The notes: a model not told the origin generated them from the sequence alone. Counted from the first letter of the stretch, positions 31,375 through 42,663 are shown. The stretch is 64,000 bases of DNA from Linnemannia schmuckeri (GCA_029449235.1 JANATG010000017.1:202001-266000), one strand, 5' to 3'. Program-made: numbers and translations.

Positions 31375-31598
31375 TGTTGTGGTACGGGGTTTTTATTTTC
31401 ATTTTACCCCGTCTTTTTATTTAACGAAGAAGTGCATTCACCTCCGTGGTTAATCATCACCTCCGTGATAATTACCACTTCTGTTATTTATTATCACCTC
31501 CGTGATTATTTGTCACAATCTTGGTTAAATACCACTCAGTGGTGTAAAATAAAGAAACAACTCTTTCTTCTCGTTGACTACAGACCCCATACTTCTCA
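31375..31598. repeat. Solo LTR, third family, copy without target duplication
   Basis: 224 bp, TG...CA ended, nearly identical to the copy at 53939-54162. The flanks (GCTG and CCTC) differ, so one side was probably lost or recombined after insertion. Confidence 0.85.
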
Positions 31599-32330
31599 CC
31601 TCTCACTGCCTTTCTGCCACCAATGCCTCGATGCTTTGCCTTCAAACCAAGCGTGTAGTGTTTTATAGCAATGGCGGCTCCGTAACCGCCGGTTCACTTT
31701 GCGCGATCCTGCAGTCTATCGGAGCTATTGGGGACTCGATTTCCGTTTATTTCGGTGCCTGCATGTTAGGTGATATGGCCTCCTCTTCCCTCTTCGCAGG
31801 AGATGCCACTTTGCCTAGACTCTGAATTCAACTTCATCGGGTCATTGCGGCTCTGGGCCAGTCCTTTAATCACATGTCTTAGCACCATGAAAAGGTCAAG
31901 TCTTGAATAAAATAATTGGAATCACCTTGTAATATACATTTCAAATACGGTTCAAAACTTCTTGACTTACTGTTTTAAAATCTGCATAAAACCAATATTG
32001 ACTCCAGATTCATTGTTCCGCAAAGAATGAATGACCTATGAAGACATAGGTTTTGCGAGGTTTGTATTTACAATTATGCAGATGCTGTGATTAGTAAAGG
32101 GTGCCATTCTCTTGTATTGCACTATTTCTCCGACTCGGCGGATTTAAAGAATTAGGTCGCTTTTATTTGCCATCCATCACCGACCACAAGCATGACCATC
32201 AAGGCTCTATCATCCAATGTCACAGGCAAGTTTCACCATCTCCTGTTCTATTTCATCCATAGTGCTTTTCTCTTTCCCCATCAACCTCTTTCAACTTCAA
32301 TCTTTGATACACACCTCTAACAGTGCCATA
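31599..32330. other. Spacer, no supported gene
   Basis: Short frames exist near 31620-31825, but they have no support. The last 100 bp before 32331 are CT-rich and probably form the F-box gene promoter and leader. Confidence 0.35.
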
Positions 32331-33041
32331 ATGAATCCCAGCACCCGTCCTTCTCGCCTCTTAGTCCTTGAACCAGTTTACAAACGTATTCCAGTCGAGG
32401 TCTGGGAGCAGATCTTCAGTTACCTCTACCCATCCCAGCTTTCACGAATCTCGATGGTGAACAAGAACCTCAACTCCATTGTGTCCTTGCTGGAGGTTTG
32501 GTCCCGTATGTTTGCCGTCGCTCATGGACCCAAGGCGCATTTACGACCACTTTTGGGTATCTCCAAGTCCAAGAGTTACATGATGTTCATGTGTTCGTCA
32601 AGCCTTCACGTCTGCGAGAGGTGCTTTGGTCTGACTGAATATAATGCTGGTGACCTCTGCAAGTTGCCTCTTCCTATTCCAATCCTGCTCCCGAGACGAT
32701 CTACATACGAAACTACATACCTAGGCGAGAGGTTCGACCCGGACTGGACCATTCGAATGTGCCTCTCTTGTCGACAGGGTCACATATTGAACCTTGAAGA
32801 ACCTTTCCCACGACTCACACAAAAAAATCGGTTGACTGTGAATCAGTTACGCGCGAAATATCCTTGTGCAAAGGATGTTATAAACCTTCCTCGTGGAAAG
32901 GTGTTTGACGAAATAGCTGCCATTAAATGCATGCGACGACAGTTTGGTGGGGATGTTGGAATGGAGGCTTACAACGAGTCCACCAAGGAGTATGATAAGA
33001 AGACAGAGGCCAGGATCCGCTGGTATCAACTCCAGGAGTAA
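32331..33041 (+). CDS. F-box protein with two CxxC pairs
   Basis: 236 residues from MNPSTRPSRL; an upstream in-frame Met adds a hydrophobic leader that is probably untranslated. Residues 18-60 form an F-box (YKRIPVEVWEQIFSYLYPSQLSRISMVNK). CERCF (about residue 98) and CLSC (about residue 145) may bind zinc. F-box proteins recruit substrates to SCF ubiquitin ligases. The substrate-binding part is not a known repeat. Confidence 0.75.
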   Translation: MNPSTRPSRLLVLEPVYKRIPVEVWEQIFSYLYPSQLSRISMVNKNLNSIVSLLEVWSRMFAVAHGPKAHLRPLLGISKSKSYMMFMCSSSLHVCERCFGLTEYNAGDLCKLPLPIPILLPRRSTYETTYLGERFDPDWTIRMCLSCRQGHILNLEEPFPRLTQKNRLTVNQLRAKYPCAKDVINLPRGKVFDEIAAIKCMRRQFGGDVGMEAYNESTKEYDKKTEARIRWYQLQE

Positions 33042-33489
33042 AGACATTACAACAGTTAAATAAAACACACTTTTACCTAAACTTGCAAAGATACAAGGCT
33101 TCTTCCTTGAATTACAGTAGTTCCTCACCGATCATGCGTCTGCTGTGCATATGGATCGGCTTCCCTTGCATGATGCGGCTGAAATTGTAGGTGACGTCTT
33201 CAATAAATGATTACTTGAGTCCGTGTGGTGTCACCGCGATATTAACCACTACATCGTACGATAACTCATCATTCGCACGCAATCGTAATCCTACCAGCTG
33301 ACCTCATAAAAATGGCTACAAAAATCAAGAAAAAAGAGTATATCTCAGAGAAGAGTGATGTAATCGACCACCCATAACCTGCATTGAGATAAATATGCTT
33401 TATTCTACCCCTTCCCCCGCATGCAAAAACAAATAAATATCCTCGCTGTTCTTTTGACTCCATCATTCACACTTATTTACACCCCAAAC
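33042..33489. other. Spacer between two F-box genes
   Basis: No gene seen. AT-rich. Confidence 0.35.
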
Positions 33490-34872
33490 ATGATAGACCC
33501 TTTAAACGATAAGAATCCACTCCAAATCCCCGAGATCAGAGCCCGGGTCAGTCGCTTGGTCTCCCTGGAGGATGCCATCTCCTGCGTTCGTGTTTCCAAG
33601 GCATGGTCCAAGGATTTCGCTTTACCGATATGGTGTGTCGTCGATTTCGGTATCCACGACACTTTCAAAGACCTCGATAGCGATATTGTCACCAAGCATG
33701 GACACCACATCCGCACTATCAAGAACCTCACAACCCAGTCCCAACTGGATGCTGTTCTTTGTCCAATAATCAAGAACGTACGTGTTCTCCAAATAACATG
33801 TACGACAAGCGCCAGATTTTGAACTCTGTGCATGGACCTCATCTACAATAGCAGCAGAAGCCTCGAGAAGTTAACGCTGGAGATGGATGCGAACGTAAAA
33901 CAGCAGCAGTATGATTATTACAATCGAATGATCTCCGTGTATACGTTCGTTTCTTCGTCCGCATCTCAACTTGCCGAGATAAGGCTCCATGGCATTTGTT
34001 TCAGCCGAGATTCGTTTGCCTCCTTGCTAAGGAATTGCCCACTACTCACATGGGTGGACCTGCAGCGAGACGTCACCTTATTCTCGGGCCCTTCCATCGA
34101 TGCCTTCCAACACGAAGGAGTGGTTACCTTGCTAGCACCAGTCAAACAAGTCTTCAAACCTGATCCTGAGTCCGAACCACCGTCCCTTGGCTTTTCACTG
34201 CTTGTGCATTTCCCCAACTTGTGTAACTGGCACTGTTACAACCTTCCAACGACCTTGTTCGTCCCTGTTGAGCGAATCAAGAGAGAGGTGACAATATGCT
34301 GCCCACAAGTGACCATGATTGACACGTGGAAATCGCCTCCGCTTATCATATACAATTTGGTGGCAAACGCGTTTCTCGGCTTGACACACGTTACATTTGC
34401 GTACAGTCAGCTCTCTATGGACGTTATTATAGCCCTGTTATGCCACAAGGCAACGTTGCTTCAGATAATTGCCTTTCAGGGCAGCAACAACTATCACACT
34501 GAGAGAGATAACGTTCCTTCGGAGGACGATCCCTTTCAACAGTCGGGTCGAGCTGTGCAATTGCTGCCGCGGAGCTGTCCACGCCTCAACTTTCTCGAGT
34601 TTGAGGGTCACGAAATGGACATGGACATTGTGGAGGAGGAGACATGGGCATGCATAGGACTACAACATCTTCGGGTGCGCATTCGTGGCTTGGACACGAA
34701 GGACAAGATTGACCGGAGTTTGTACTTGTGGAAGGAAGGAAAACAAGAGTCCCGACAGCAAAAGGAGACCGAGGCCAAGGACACATCAATCGAGGCGCGC
34801 GTTGCAAGCCATCTCTTAGCATTAAAGAAACTGAACGCAGTCTGGCTGGGCACCCATACATTTTACACTTGA
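33490..34872 (+). pseudogene. F-box-like gene with an in-frame stop
   Basis: The frame starts at MIDPLNDKNP with an F-box-like segment (IRARVSRLVSLEDAISCVRVSKAWSK, shown here in part) and continues to 34872, a span of 461 codons. A single TGA at 33820-33822 interrupts it. The same reading frame resumes directly after the stop with plausible leucine-rich coding sequence, so a nonsense change is the simplest reading. I tested a GTACGA...AATAG intron around it, but its phase does not fit. Alternatively it is read through, or it is a sequence error. Confidence 0.65.
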
Positions 34873-36783
34873 TGGTACTATTAAATTCAGTTTACTTATT
34901 GTCAATATGACGTTTTTATATTTGCCATCGAGTATTTGCAGTTCTGGTATCACTCTCTATCTTCGATCAGTCCTCCATCCTCTTCCTCTGACCAATCATG
35001 CCAACCCTCTTCCTTGGCGCGTTTGAACTTTTCGAGCAATGGCGGCCGTCTGGCAGTTTTGATTGCCGTGTGAAATACAATATGCTCCTATTCAAGCGTG
35101 TCAGTATTGTTTTTAGGAGCAGATTAGACAGCGTCTTCTTAGCCCTCATCCTTTTCTGTATTGAACTAGGAATTCTATCCTACCTTCCTTAACAATTAAT
35201 TTCTCGACTCATTCGAATATTGCGTCGTAGATCCGCCGAAATCAGTCTTTCAGTAGGACAACTCCCAAGCATATACAGCAACCTTGATAAATAATTGGCT
35301 TGCCGCGCAGGAGTTTACCGTTCTCGAGTGGCCAGTCAATTCTCTGGACGCCAACATCTTCGAACACGTATAAAGTTATATAAATGTCGACTTATCCGGA
35401 CGAGAAGGCGCCAAGAACCAGGGACGTGCTCTTGGAACTTGAGAGCGTTCCCAGACGAATATAGGAGTCGCACCGAAAAGGAGGAGGCTACATAGCTTAT
35501 TAAGGCTCCTTGCTAGGCTTTCTGAACTTTTTGATTATGATTTCTGACAGAAAAAATCAGTGAAGCATTCAGAATTCTGATGAACGTCTCACTTTAATGT
35601 CATTTCCAAAGCGGGCCGGATTGGACATGCACATTAAGAGAAAGCATATGAAAGTCGGAAAGGGATCCGGGGGATGAATGCAATGGTGGGAGATGAGCAT
35701 TTCAAAAAAAGACGACCACAAGAAGATTGATCATTTTTTCAACCACTTTGATTTCTTTGTAGTTCTTATAGACCCGATGGACGAGTTACATTAATGTTTT
35801 AGTTGCTGCGTTGACACCGAGCGAGATTTACACCTTCTTATAAGAATTTGTACAGTTTCGTTAAAGTCATGCGCCATAATACCCAATTAAATTTAGAATA
35901 GGCTTCCATCATTTCTTTCTGGCATACACTTAAGGTTTCGTCAAGACTCTCTCTGCACACTTCAACCAAAACGGACTTACTAACTCACTATGTCGTGTTT
36001 AATATTTTCTGTTCATGTGCCAATTTGCTAAAGACCACACCATACCATAGCACTTTTTCAGGAATTTGCAAACCGCATCGCTTTTATATTGGTCTCTAAA
36101 CCGTCCGTGTCAGGGTGACTCTTGCGCGGAACTTTTTCAAATTATAACTTACATCTCTATCTTCGCTATCCTTATTCTACCTAGGCAGGCGATGTGACTA
36201 GTGATCCTCAGAGGGAATAAACCCGAAAAACCCCTAAAAAAAACCCTAAAGACCCTAACAATCCTCTAAAAAAAATCCTTAAAGAACTCCTTAGAGTGCA
36301 TGCCTTAGAACCTTTCAAAGATCCCATGGAAAAGTAGATGCTTTATTGCTACCAATGTGCCAAAGAAACAGAAAACAAACAAAAATGTCAAAAAACACTG
36401 GATTAATCGCATGGGCTGCGGGTGCAAAAAAGAGTATTCTTCTTCTGTGACCTACTTCCTATAATTCACCATGCATTCAAAGACCGCAACCCCTATCTGC
36501 GTTTGTGGATCTTTCCTTTTTTTATTTCTCACGACTATGTACCGCTGTGTACATAAATTGCGGATGACTGTTTGTTTCTCCCCGCTGCGCAATGGCCAAT
36601 AAACTTTCACTAGCCCTTTTGCCCTTGACGCTCCGCTTGGGCAGAAGACAGTCACTTTTTTTTAATTTTTTTTTTTTTTTTTTCTTTTGGCGGAATGTCA
36701 ATTAGCATTTGCTATTCCCAAAAAGGAAGTGGATGAAAGGTTATCTGAAGAAATGGTGGGGAATAAATTCCCTTAGGTTTCAA
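34873..36783. other. Gene-poor AT-rich region with a CCCTAA-like patch
   Basis: No supported gene in 1.9 kb. At about 36226-36300 there is a degenerate run of ACCCCTAAAAA, ACCCTAAAG and related units, like the run inside a Helitron-2 intron. A T-rich tract lies at 36656-36685. Confidence 0.45.
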
Positions 36784-36900
36784 TAACTGGCTTGTGGCAG
36801 CCAAGCGTTCATAGCGACGTTGCTTTTTGATCCTTCGATGTCGGCTCTTTCTCTCCTCCTTCTGCCGAATCCGTAGGGCGCGTTGTTGATGCTTTGTTCC
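36784..36900 (+). repeat. 28S-derived dispersed repeat, copy 3
   Basis: Starts TAACTGGCTTGTGGC and ends GCTTTGTTCC. CCGAATCCGTAGG replaces CCGAATTCGGCGG. A TTTTAAGGGG motif follows at about 36932, then ACGCGCG at about 36961. Confidence 0.8.
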
Positions 36901-37100
36901 CTACCATTGCCGTGGTGAAATTGTTTCGATTTTAAGGGGTATTTTGATTTCAGTATAAACCACGCGCGTCCATACATTTATCTATGCGCGTACGTGTTCA
37001 TGAGAGTGGTCAATGAATTTTCTTATCTCGATTGTGTATGAGCCGTATATTAATTTTTTTTAAGTAGCCTAAGTTAGGATACTGCAAACCATGCAACTGC

Positions 37101-37280
37101 TTAAAGGCCTAGGATATTGGGGAGGGTGGCCACATTTTCACCTGCGACACTGACGTCGATCACTCCATTGGAGTCGGCACCGACGAGGTCGCCAAGTAGA
37201 TGAGCATGGACGTCAGGGATAGGGATCGCCACTACGAAGCTCATAGTAATACAGGCAATCAGGAAATTACGGAGCTGCAT
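37101..37280 (-). CDS. Possible small secreted peptide
   Basis: 59 residues starting MQLRNFLIACITMSFVVAIPIP. The first 20 residues have a basic start and a hydrophobic core, as in a signal peptide with a likely cut near the VHA or AIP sites. The remaining 35-40 residues are short and acidic with no cysteines. A longer in-frame start 45 bp upstream would spoil the signal. The 200 bp upstream carry degenerate TGGTTCTTG/TAGTTGTTG repeats. The coding call rests only on the signal-like start. Confidence 0.4.
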   Translation of the reverse strand: MQLRNFLIACITMSFVVAIPIPDVHAHLLGDLVGADSNGVIDVSVAGENVATLPNILGL

Positions 37281-38357
37281 TTTGAGCGTATGTAAATCTA
37301 GAAATGGGGTTGTGTGGCAGGTCATCTCGTAAGTAGTCTTGATAGGGTATCTACAGTAGTGCTCTTGCCAGAGTTCGATGGGGGATATAGTTCATGCCAT
37401 AGCCCTCAGTTCTTATGACGATTCTTGCAATGGTTCTTACTATGGCTCTTTCGATGGTTCTTGTAGTAGTTGTTGCAGTTGTTGTTGCAAGCGTTGTGAG
37501 TGCTGTTGCGAGTCTAGAGTGCTGAGGTTGGATCGTGAGTAGGTGTGTGTTGGTGCATGCTGCTGGGTAGGTGCGACTTCTTTATATACTTGAAAGGATC
37601 ATCGGGGAAACAAGTCAATCGAATTGTAAGAAAAAAACAAATTGATATCAGGCCGTTCCACTTTTCACCTGAAATGAGAGAGGTCAATCGCAAGCTAAAA
37701 AAAATGAGAAAGGAGAAGAAGGGAAAGGGACTCAGTCAAGAGCCGCTAAGAAGAGAAGTGGTGCCAAAAATTTAAGGGCAGGCAAATCGGTCATTCACCC
37801 TTTCACTCACAGCTCTGGAAAAGATTAAGGGATGTATCAAGGGACAATGTTGGGAAACGGTGTTAAGAGACACGGCAGGGATGTGCAAAATCAAGGGATA
37901 CGGGGAGAGGGCAAAGGATGCTGGAAAAAGATGAAGGGAGAAAGAATGCTGGAAAAAGATCAAGGGATGACGGAAAGAGAAAGGGACGCTGGAAAAAGAT
38001 CGATGAATGCAGCGAAGAGAGGGAGGCCGAAAAGATCAAGGGACAACAGCACTAAGGGACAACACCGATGGACAACAGCATCAACTGACTGAAAAGATCA
38101 AGACATGAAAAAAGTTAAGGGACAGCATCAAGGGCGGTATTAAGGGCTCTGTCAAAAATAGCATCAAGGGACATTTGAGGGACGAGGAATGGGAAAAATC
38201 AAGGACTCAAGGAATGTTGTTATGACAAAGGGGTGTCGAGATATCACGTGATCGTCGAGAGCCGCTTGGTTGAGGTAGGAAATTTTCTTCAATGCGACAT
38301 CTGCCAACCTTCTTCGGTCACAGAAGCAAGCTAATCGAACGATGGTCTTGTGAAGGA
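37281..38357. repeat. Degenerate satellite with AAGATCAAGGGA units
   Basis: From about 37790 to 38210 the sequence is built of imperfect units such as GCTGGAAAAAGATCAAGGGA and CAAGGGACAACA. A second block lies at about 38560-38700. No gene is supported; the open frames are repeat by-products. Confidence 0.6.
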
Positions 38358-38418
38358 TAGCTGACTTGTGGCAGCCAAGCATTCATAGCGACGTTGCTTT
38401 TTGGCCTTTCGATGTCGC
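38358..38418 (+). repeat. 28S-derived dispersed repeat, copy 4 (short)
   Basis: Starts TAGCTGACTTGTGGCAGCC and keeps about 60 bp of the 28S part, ending near CTTTCGATGTCG. The 85 bp upstream (CACGTGATCGT ... GCGACAT) resemble the flank of copy 5. Confidence 0.7.
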
Positions 38419-38802
38419 TTCCTCTACAGAGAATGACCATTGTCAAGATGACGTTTTAGCGCTTTATCCTCTTGCGAAGAAAGCAAGGGAAAGGAGTGAG
38501 AAGGGAAGAGCGAGAAGAGAAGAGAGAGTGAGAAGAGCGAAGGGACAATATCGGGGAACGACGGAAAGGGATGCTGGAAAAAGAGTGGGATGTTGAAAAA
38601 GATCAAGAGATACTGAAAAAGATCAAAAGATGCCAGAAAGATCAAGGGATGCGAGAAAAGAAAGGGATGCTGGAAAAAACCAGGAGAGTGAGCAAAACAA
38701 TTAAGAGAAAGCCGATGTCACGTGACCGTAGAAACGTTTCTAAGTTGTTTGGGACGCGACATTGACAATCTTTCCTCCGTCTAAGAGAAACGGAAGGAGT
38801 GA

Positions 38803-39141
38803 CAACTGGCTTGTGCCAGCCAAGCGCTCATAGCGACGTTACTTTTTGATCCTTCGATGTCGGCTTTTTCTCTTGTAACAGCAGCAGAAAAAAGGAGGCA
38901 GACAGGAGCAGGAGGCAGAAACGGATAGTGTTTATTATACAGAGAGATAGTGTATTTATACTAGTGTGCAGGGGCGTAGTGATAGAGTGTGGGAATGGTG
39001 GCAACACCAGGGAATGGTGGCAACACAAGGAATGGTGGCAACACAAGGAATGGTGGCAACACAAAGGACAGTCTACGATAATGTCACATCTCTCCTCCTT
39101 CTGCCGAATTCGGCGTAAGCGTTGTCGATGCTTTGTTCACA
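38803..39141 (+). repeat. 28S-derived dispersed repeat, copy 5, split by a solo LTR
   Basis: The left part is 38803-38873 (CAACTGGCTTGTGCC... to TTTCTCT) and the right part is 39089-39141 (TCTCTCC... to GCTTTGTTCAC). A TTAAGGGG motif follows at about 39173. Removing the LTR and one TCTCT gives a complete repeat. Confidence 0.82.
38874..39088 (-). repeat. Solo LTR, second family, inserted in a 28S-derived repeat
   Basis: 215 bp, TG...CA ended, flanked by TCTCT on both sides (38869-38873 and 39089-39093). It contains GTATTTATACTAGTGT as in 28212-28484, and four tandem copies of a unit like GGAATGGTGGCAACACAA. Confidence 0.85.
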
Positions 39142-39597
39142 AACACTACTGTGGTATAACTTTTTTAGTTATTAAGGGGATGTTATGGTCTCATGTACGC
39201 GTTTAATGATGCCTGAATGTGGTCTGTGCACGCGCGTGACTGGAATGTGTTGTGGTCTATCTGTTGAATCAATTTTATTTTGTTCTTAAGGGGCTTATAG
39301 TTTATGGGCTGCCTTGTGGAAGTGGGTTATTGTTTTTTTAAGGGGCTTGTGCCCTGCTAGATCCTTGTCAACCTGTCATCAGGTCGCTTCGATGACTCTT
39401 TGCTCTCTGTCTTTGTTTCATAGGATATCAAGTTCGCTTTGTGCTTATTATTTGTTCAGTATACGCATGATATTTCTTTTTCTTTTAGAGAGCATGCACA
39501 GCGAGAGAGGTAATTGGAGGGAACCCATGGTGTAACTGATAATGGGAGGGCTGATGTGGTAATGGGAGGGGCGGAAGTAACAGAGGGGGCACAGGGA
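39142..39597. other. Repeat body shared with 25869-26600
   Basis: 39205-39297 matches 26187-26233 joined to 26564-26600: GAATGTGGTCTGTG, ACGCGCG, GTGTTG and then ATTTTGTTCTTAAGGGG. No gene supported. Confidence 0.6.
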
Positions 39598-39663
39598 TAA
39601 CTGGCTTGTGGTAGCCAAGCGTTCATAGCAACGTTGCTTTTTGAGAGTTGATGCTTTGTTCAC
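39598..39663 (+). repeat. 28S-derived dispersed repeat, copy 6 (internally deleted)
   Basis: Starts TAACTGGCTTGTGGTAGCC and jumps from TTGCTTTTTGA to the end motif GATGCTTTGTTCAC. Eight bases before the start (CACAGGGA) also agree with 28S rRNA, so this copy may reach slightly further upstream. CTTAAGGGG follows. Confidence 0.72.
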
Positions 39664-39866
39664 CTCTTGCATCACTTAAGGGGTTGTATCTTCTGTCATT
39701 CAATCCAAGGGAGTTCACTCACTCACTCATAATAACAACAACCACTTCAGTCCAGGACACACCACTCCACACTCACCTTTTACCCTCACAAAAACTTTTA
39801 ATCCAACATGTGCGGAACTATTGAATGAGTATGTAGGGGACTGTACATTGTGTCGTGCGGTGTCTT

Positions 39867-41851
39867 TTAATCACGTTGACTATCATTGTTTGTTGCACCA
39901 CGTGAATCCGAAATTAATCGCTTCTTAGCGCACTGAACGTCTTGGTGCCCCCACGACCGCTTCAATTCACCAGTGGCTCGATTGTTCGGGTTCCTCAAAT
40001 GTACCTATATTGAGAAAGAAAAGGTCAGCATTGATCTTAGACACCTTTCGAACTCGGCTCAATCTTTTCAACTTTATACCTTCAACAACTCCAGTGTGGG
40101 CAGCGTTGCTACAAGGGACGGAACCATAGCCTTGAATGTTGGGACGATAAATGTTCCTGCTTCCTCCAATACCATCACGCCTCTCACTTTTATGTACAGC
40201 CTCAGGTACGTCCCGCGACTGCCGATAACTTGGACAAGTGGTGCATAGTCGTTTCCATCAATGATAAAAGTTTTGCCAAATCTTGGCAATTTAAACGTAT
40301 CCCAGAGATTCTTGGCCTTGTTACCCGTCTGCATGGGGCCGGTAATCTCTCCCCAGAGTAGCTCCTGTCCTGACAACTTTGCCCTTAGGTCTGGTCGATC
40401 GGCTCGAAGATTTTGCTGCTTCTGTGTGGTAGAATTTGTGTTCGGACTAAGGCTATAAAAGTTAGTAAGGCAAAGAAAAACCAGTTTCATACTGCACCAA
40501 CATCCACATATAAAAAGCACTTACAAATCGCTGATGATTCCATCTCCATCCACATATGCTTGAATGATTGGAGCCACGTACTTGACTGTAAAAGCGCTTT
40601 CTGATATTGTCTTGTCTTCATCTAGTGGTAGATATTCCAGACTAATGAAAGAGCGGAATTCATTAGGAACATGCCTTCGCCATTCATACATGTTTGGGTC
40701 ACATCTACATCTACTTACAGTGACTCCAGCATGATTCTCAGTTTCTTGTTTCCAGCCATCGACGGCACTTCCGCCTCATCACCATTGCCCTTCAGATACG
40801 ACTATTCAATGTAGAAAAGCCAGTTGTTACGACTTCTGCGAAATAGGCCAGTGTCACTCACCATTCCAAATCACGCACAATTCCAAAGCTAACTTACTCT
40901 GACAGCCTTCATGATGTTGGCATCGTCGATGTCAATGTCTGGCAATTCTGGTTTTGGTCCTAAGGCGTCCTTTAGTTGTCGCTGCGAAAAGAACTCATGC
41001 ATGCGCTTCGTCGGCAGGGTTGGAGCGAAGACCCCTATGATGGCCATGAGATCGCCGATATCCGTTTTTTTGATGTCTCGAGCTACAAGCGCGTTGATGC
41101 AGACTCGTCTATAACCAGCGAAGAGACATGCCACGCATGCATCATCGACCTTCCAGTCGCATAGAGGATGATTAGACTCATCAACGCTGCGTAATAGCTC
41201 CTCACGCTCAGGGTCCAACAGCTGCTCTGATTCAGGAGAGGTATCTACGGACTCATCAATTGAGGTCGATGGCGCTGATATCGGTGACAACGCTGCTGGA
41301 AATGACGATGTTACCGCAGGTGATGACGTAGCCGAAGATGTCTCTAAGGTGGTGCTTCCTGACTTGGTGTTTGTTGAGATATCTCGCGGCGAGACAGGAG
41401 GTATTGTTGATAGGTTGCCATGAGGTTCTGTTTCTGATGTGAGCATTTCAAGATCTGATAGATGAATTCCCAGAGATGCCCTTCCTGTCGGTGCACATGT
41501 TGGGGATGGAGCCTCGAACATCCTGTTCTCCCGAACCAATTCCTTGGCTACATGCTCACCCTCAGCTACAAGCTCACCAGCAGTCCGTGTCGTCGATAAC
41601 TTTGCGGCTCGAGAAGCCCAAAACCTGGCGCCCTCGTTGCGTTTCCAGATTTCATATCTGCTGAGTAGAGTTGCACTTGTTGTACGCGAAACGAAGCTTT
41701 TTGATATGAGGGCTGTGAAAGCTTCGTGGGCATCCATTTCACAAAAGTAGTTAAATTTTGTTGCAAAATCGGGCATGGTGATAGCTTCCTTCTCGGCGAT
41801 CTTGTCCTTTAGCCATTGTGATTTCGGGAGATCGGCGTTCCCTGAACTCAT
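39867..41851 (-). CDS. Five-exon protein of unknown function
   Basis: Exons 41851-40898, 40801-40719, 40641-40525, 40452-40080 and 40004-39867, all with GT-AG introns (GTAAGT or GTAAGTR donors except GTATAA at the last) and matching phases; product 554 residues. The start is MSSGNADLPKSQW. Residues 1-130 are helix-rich. Residues 130-230 are Ser/Thr/Pro-rich and likely disordered. A segment with CDWKVDDACVACLFAGYRR follows. The C-terminal third includes LWGEITGP, KLPRFGKTFIIDGNDYAPL and LYIKVRGVMVLEEAGTFIVP, which look like a folded, conserved core. I recall similar unnamed proteins as common in Mortierella-like fungi, but cannot name a domain. Nuclear or effector roles would be guesses. Confidence 0.75.
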
Positions 41852-41969
41852 TGCTAGTGGTTTGATGTTAATGAGCAAACAAAAACGGTTCATTCAGTGT
41901 ACTTCTGGCAACAGATGGGTATCCTGCAAAACAAACAAACAAACAAACACAAAGGCAGATGACCACTCC

Positions 41970-42136
41970 ACCACACTCCACTTTCCGACTATCCTCCTGC
42001 CGCGAACTAAACAGGAGCGGGCTAAGAAAGTACCAGTAATGGCGAGTTCTACCACGAACTAAAACACCCTACCACACTCCGCTTCCCGACTATCCTCCTG
42101 CCGCAAACTAAACAGGAGCGGGCTAAGAAAGCACCA
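41970..42136. repeat. 67-bp direct duplication
   Basis: Units at about 41970-42036 and 42070-42136 share CCACACTCC, GACTATCCTCCTGCCGC and CAGGAGCGGGCTAAGAAAG, with a few differences. The spacing of 33 bp is unrelated sequence. Confidence 0.8.
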
Positions 42137-42472
42137 GTGTATGATGGACGGATGTCATAGTCTGGGCCTGCACTTATTACTCAAACATCGAACGAAGTAC
42201 CTTTGTGAATATACACGTAAAAATGATAACCGATGCGTGCGACGAGCGTCTCCCTGTGGGAATTGTTCAGCGTAGGGGATATGCAACGCTACATACAGAG
42301 TCTGAGAACTGATGAAGTTAGAATCGCGATGCACTACGATAAAAACGCAATCAACACAAATTGATTTCTCGAAGGGTTGATGGACTTGAGGATGAGCGAT
42401 GAGTGAGAAGTTTAGGTGGTAGTAGCACTTTACCTTCGATGATTGAAGCTATTGCGTGTGTGTGTGTGCGTG

Positions 42473-42663
<191 letters not shown>

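Noticed and set aside
33785..33890. An intron that would remove the TGA of the F-box gene
   Set aside because: The only GT...AG pair around the stop changes the reading frame.
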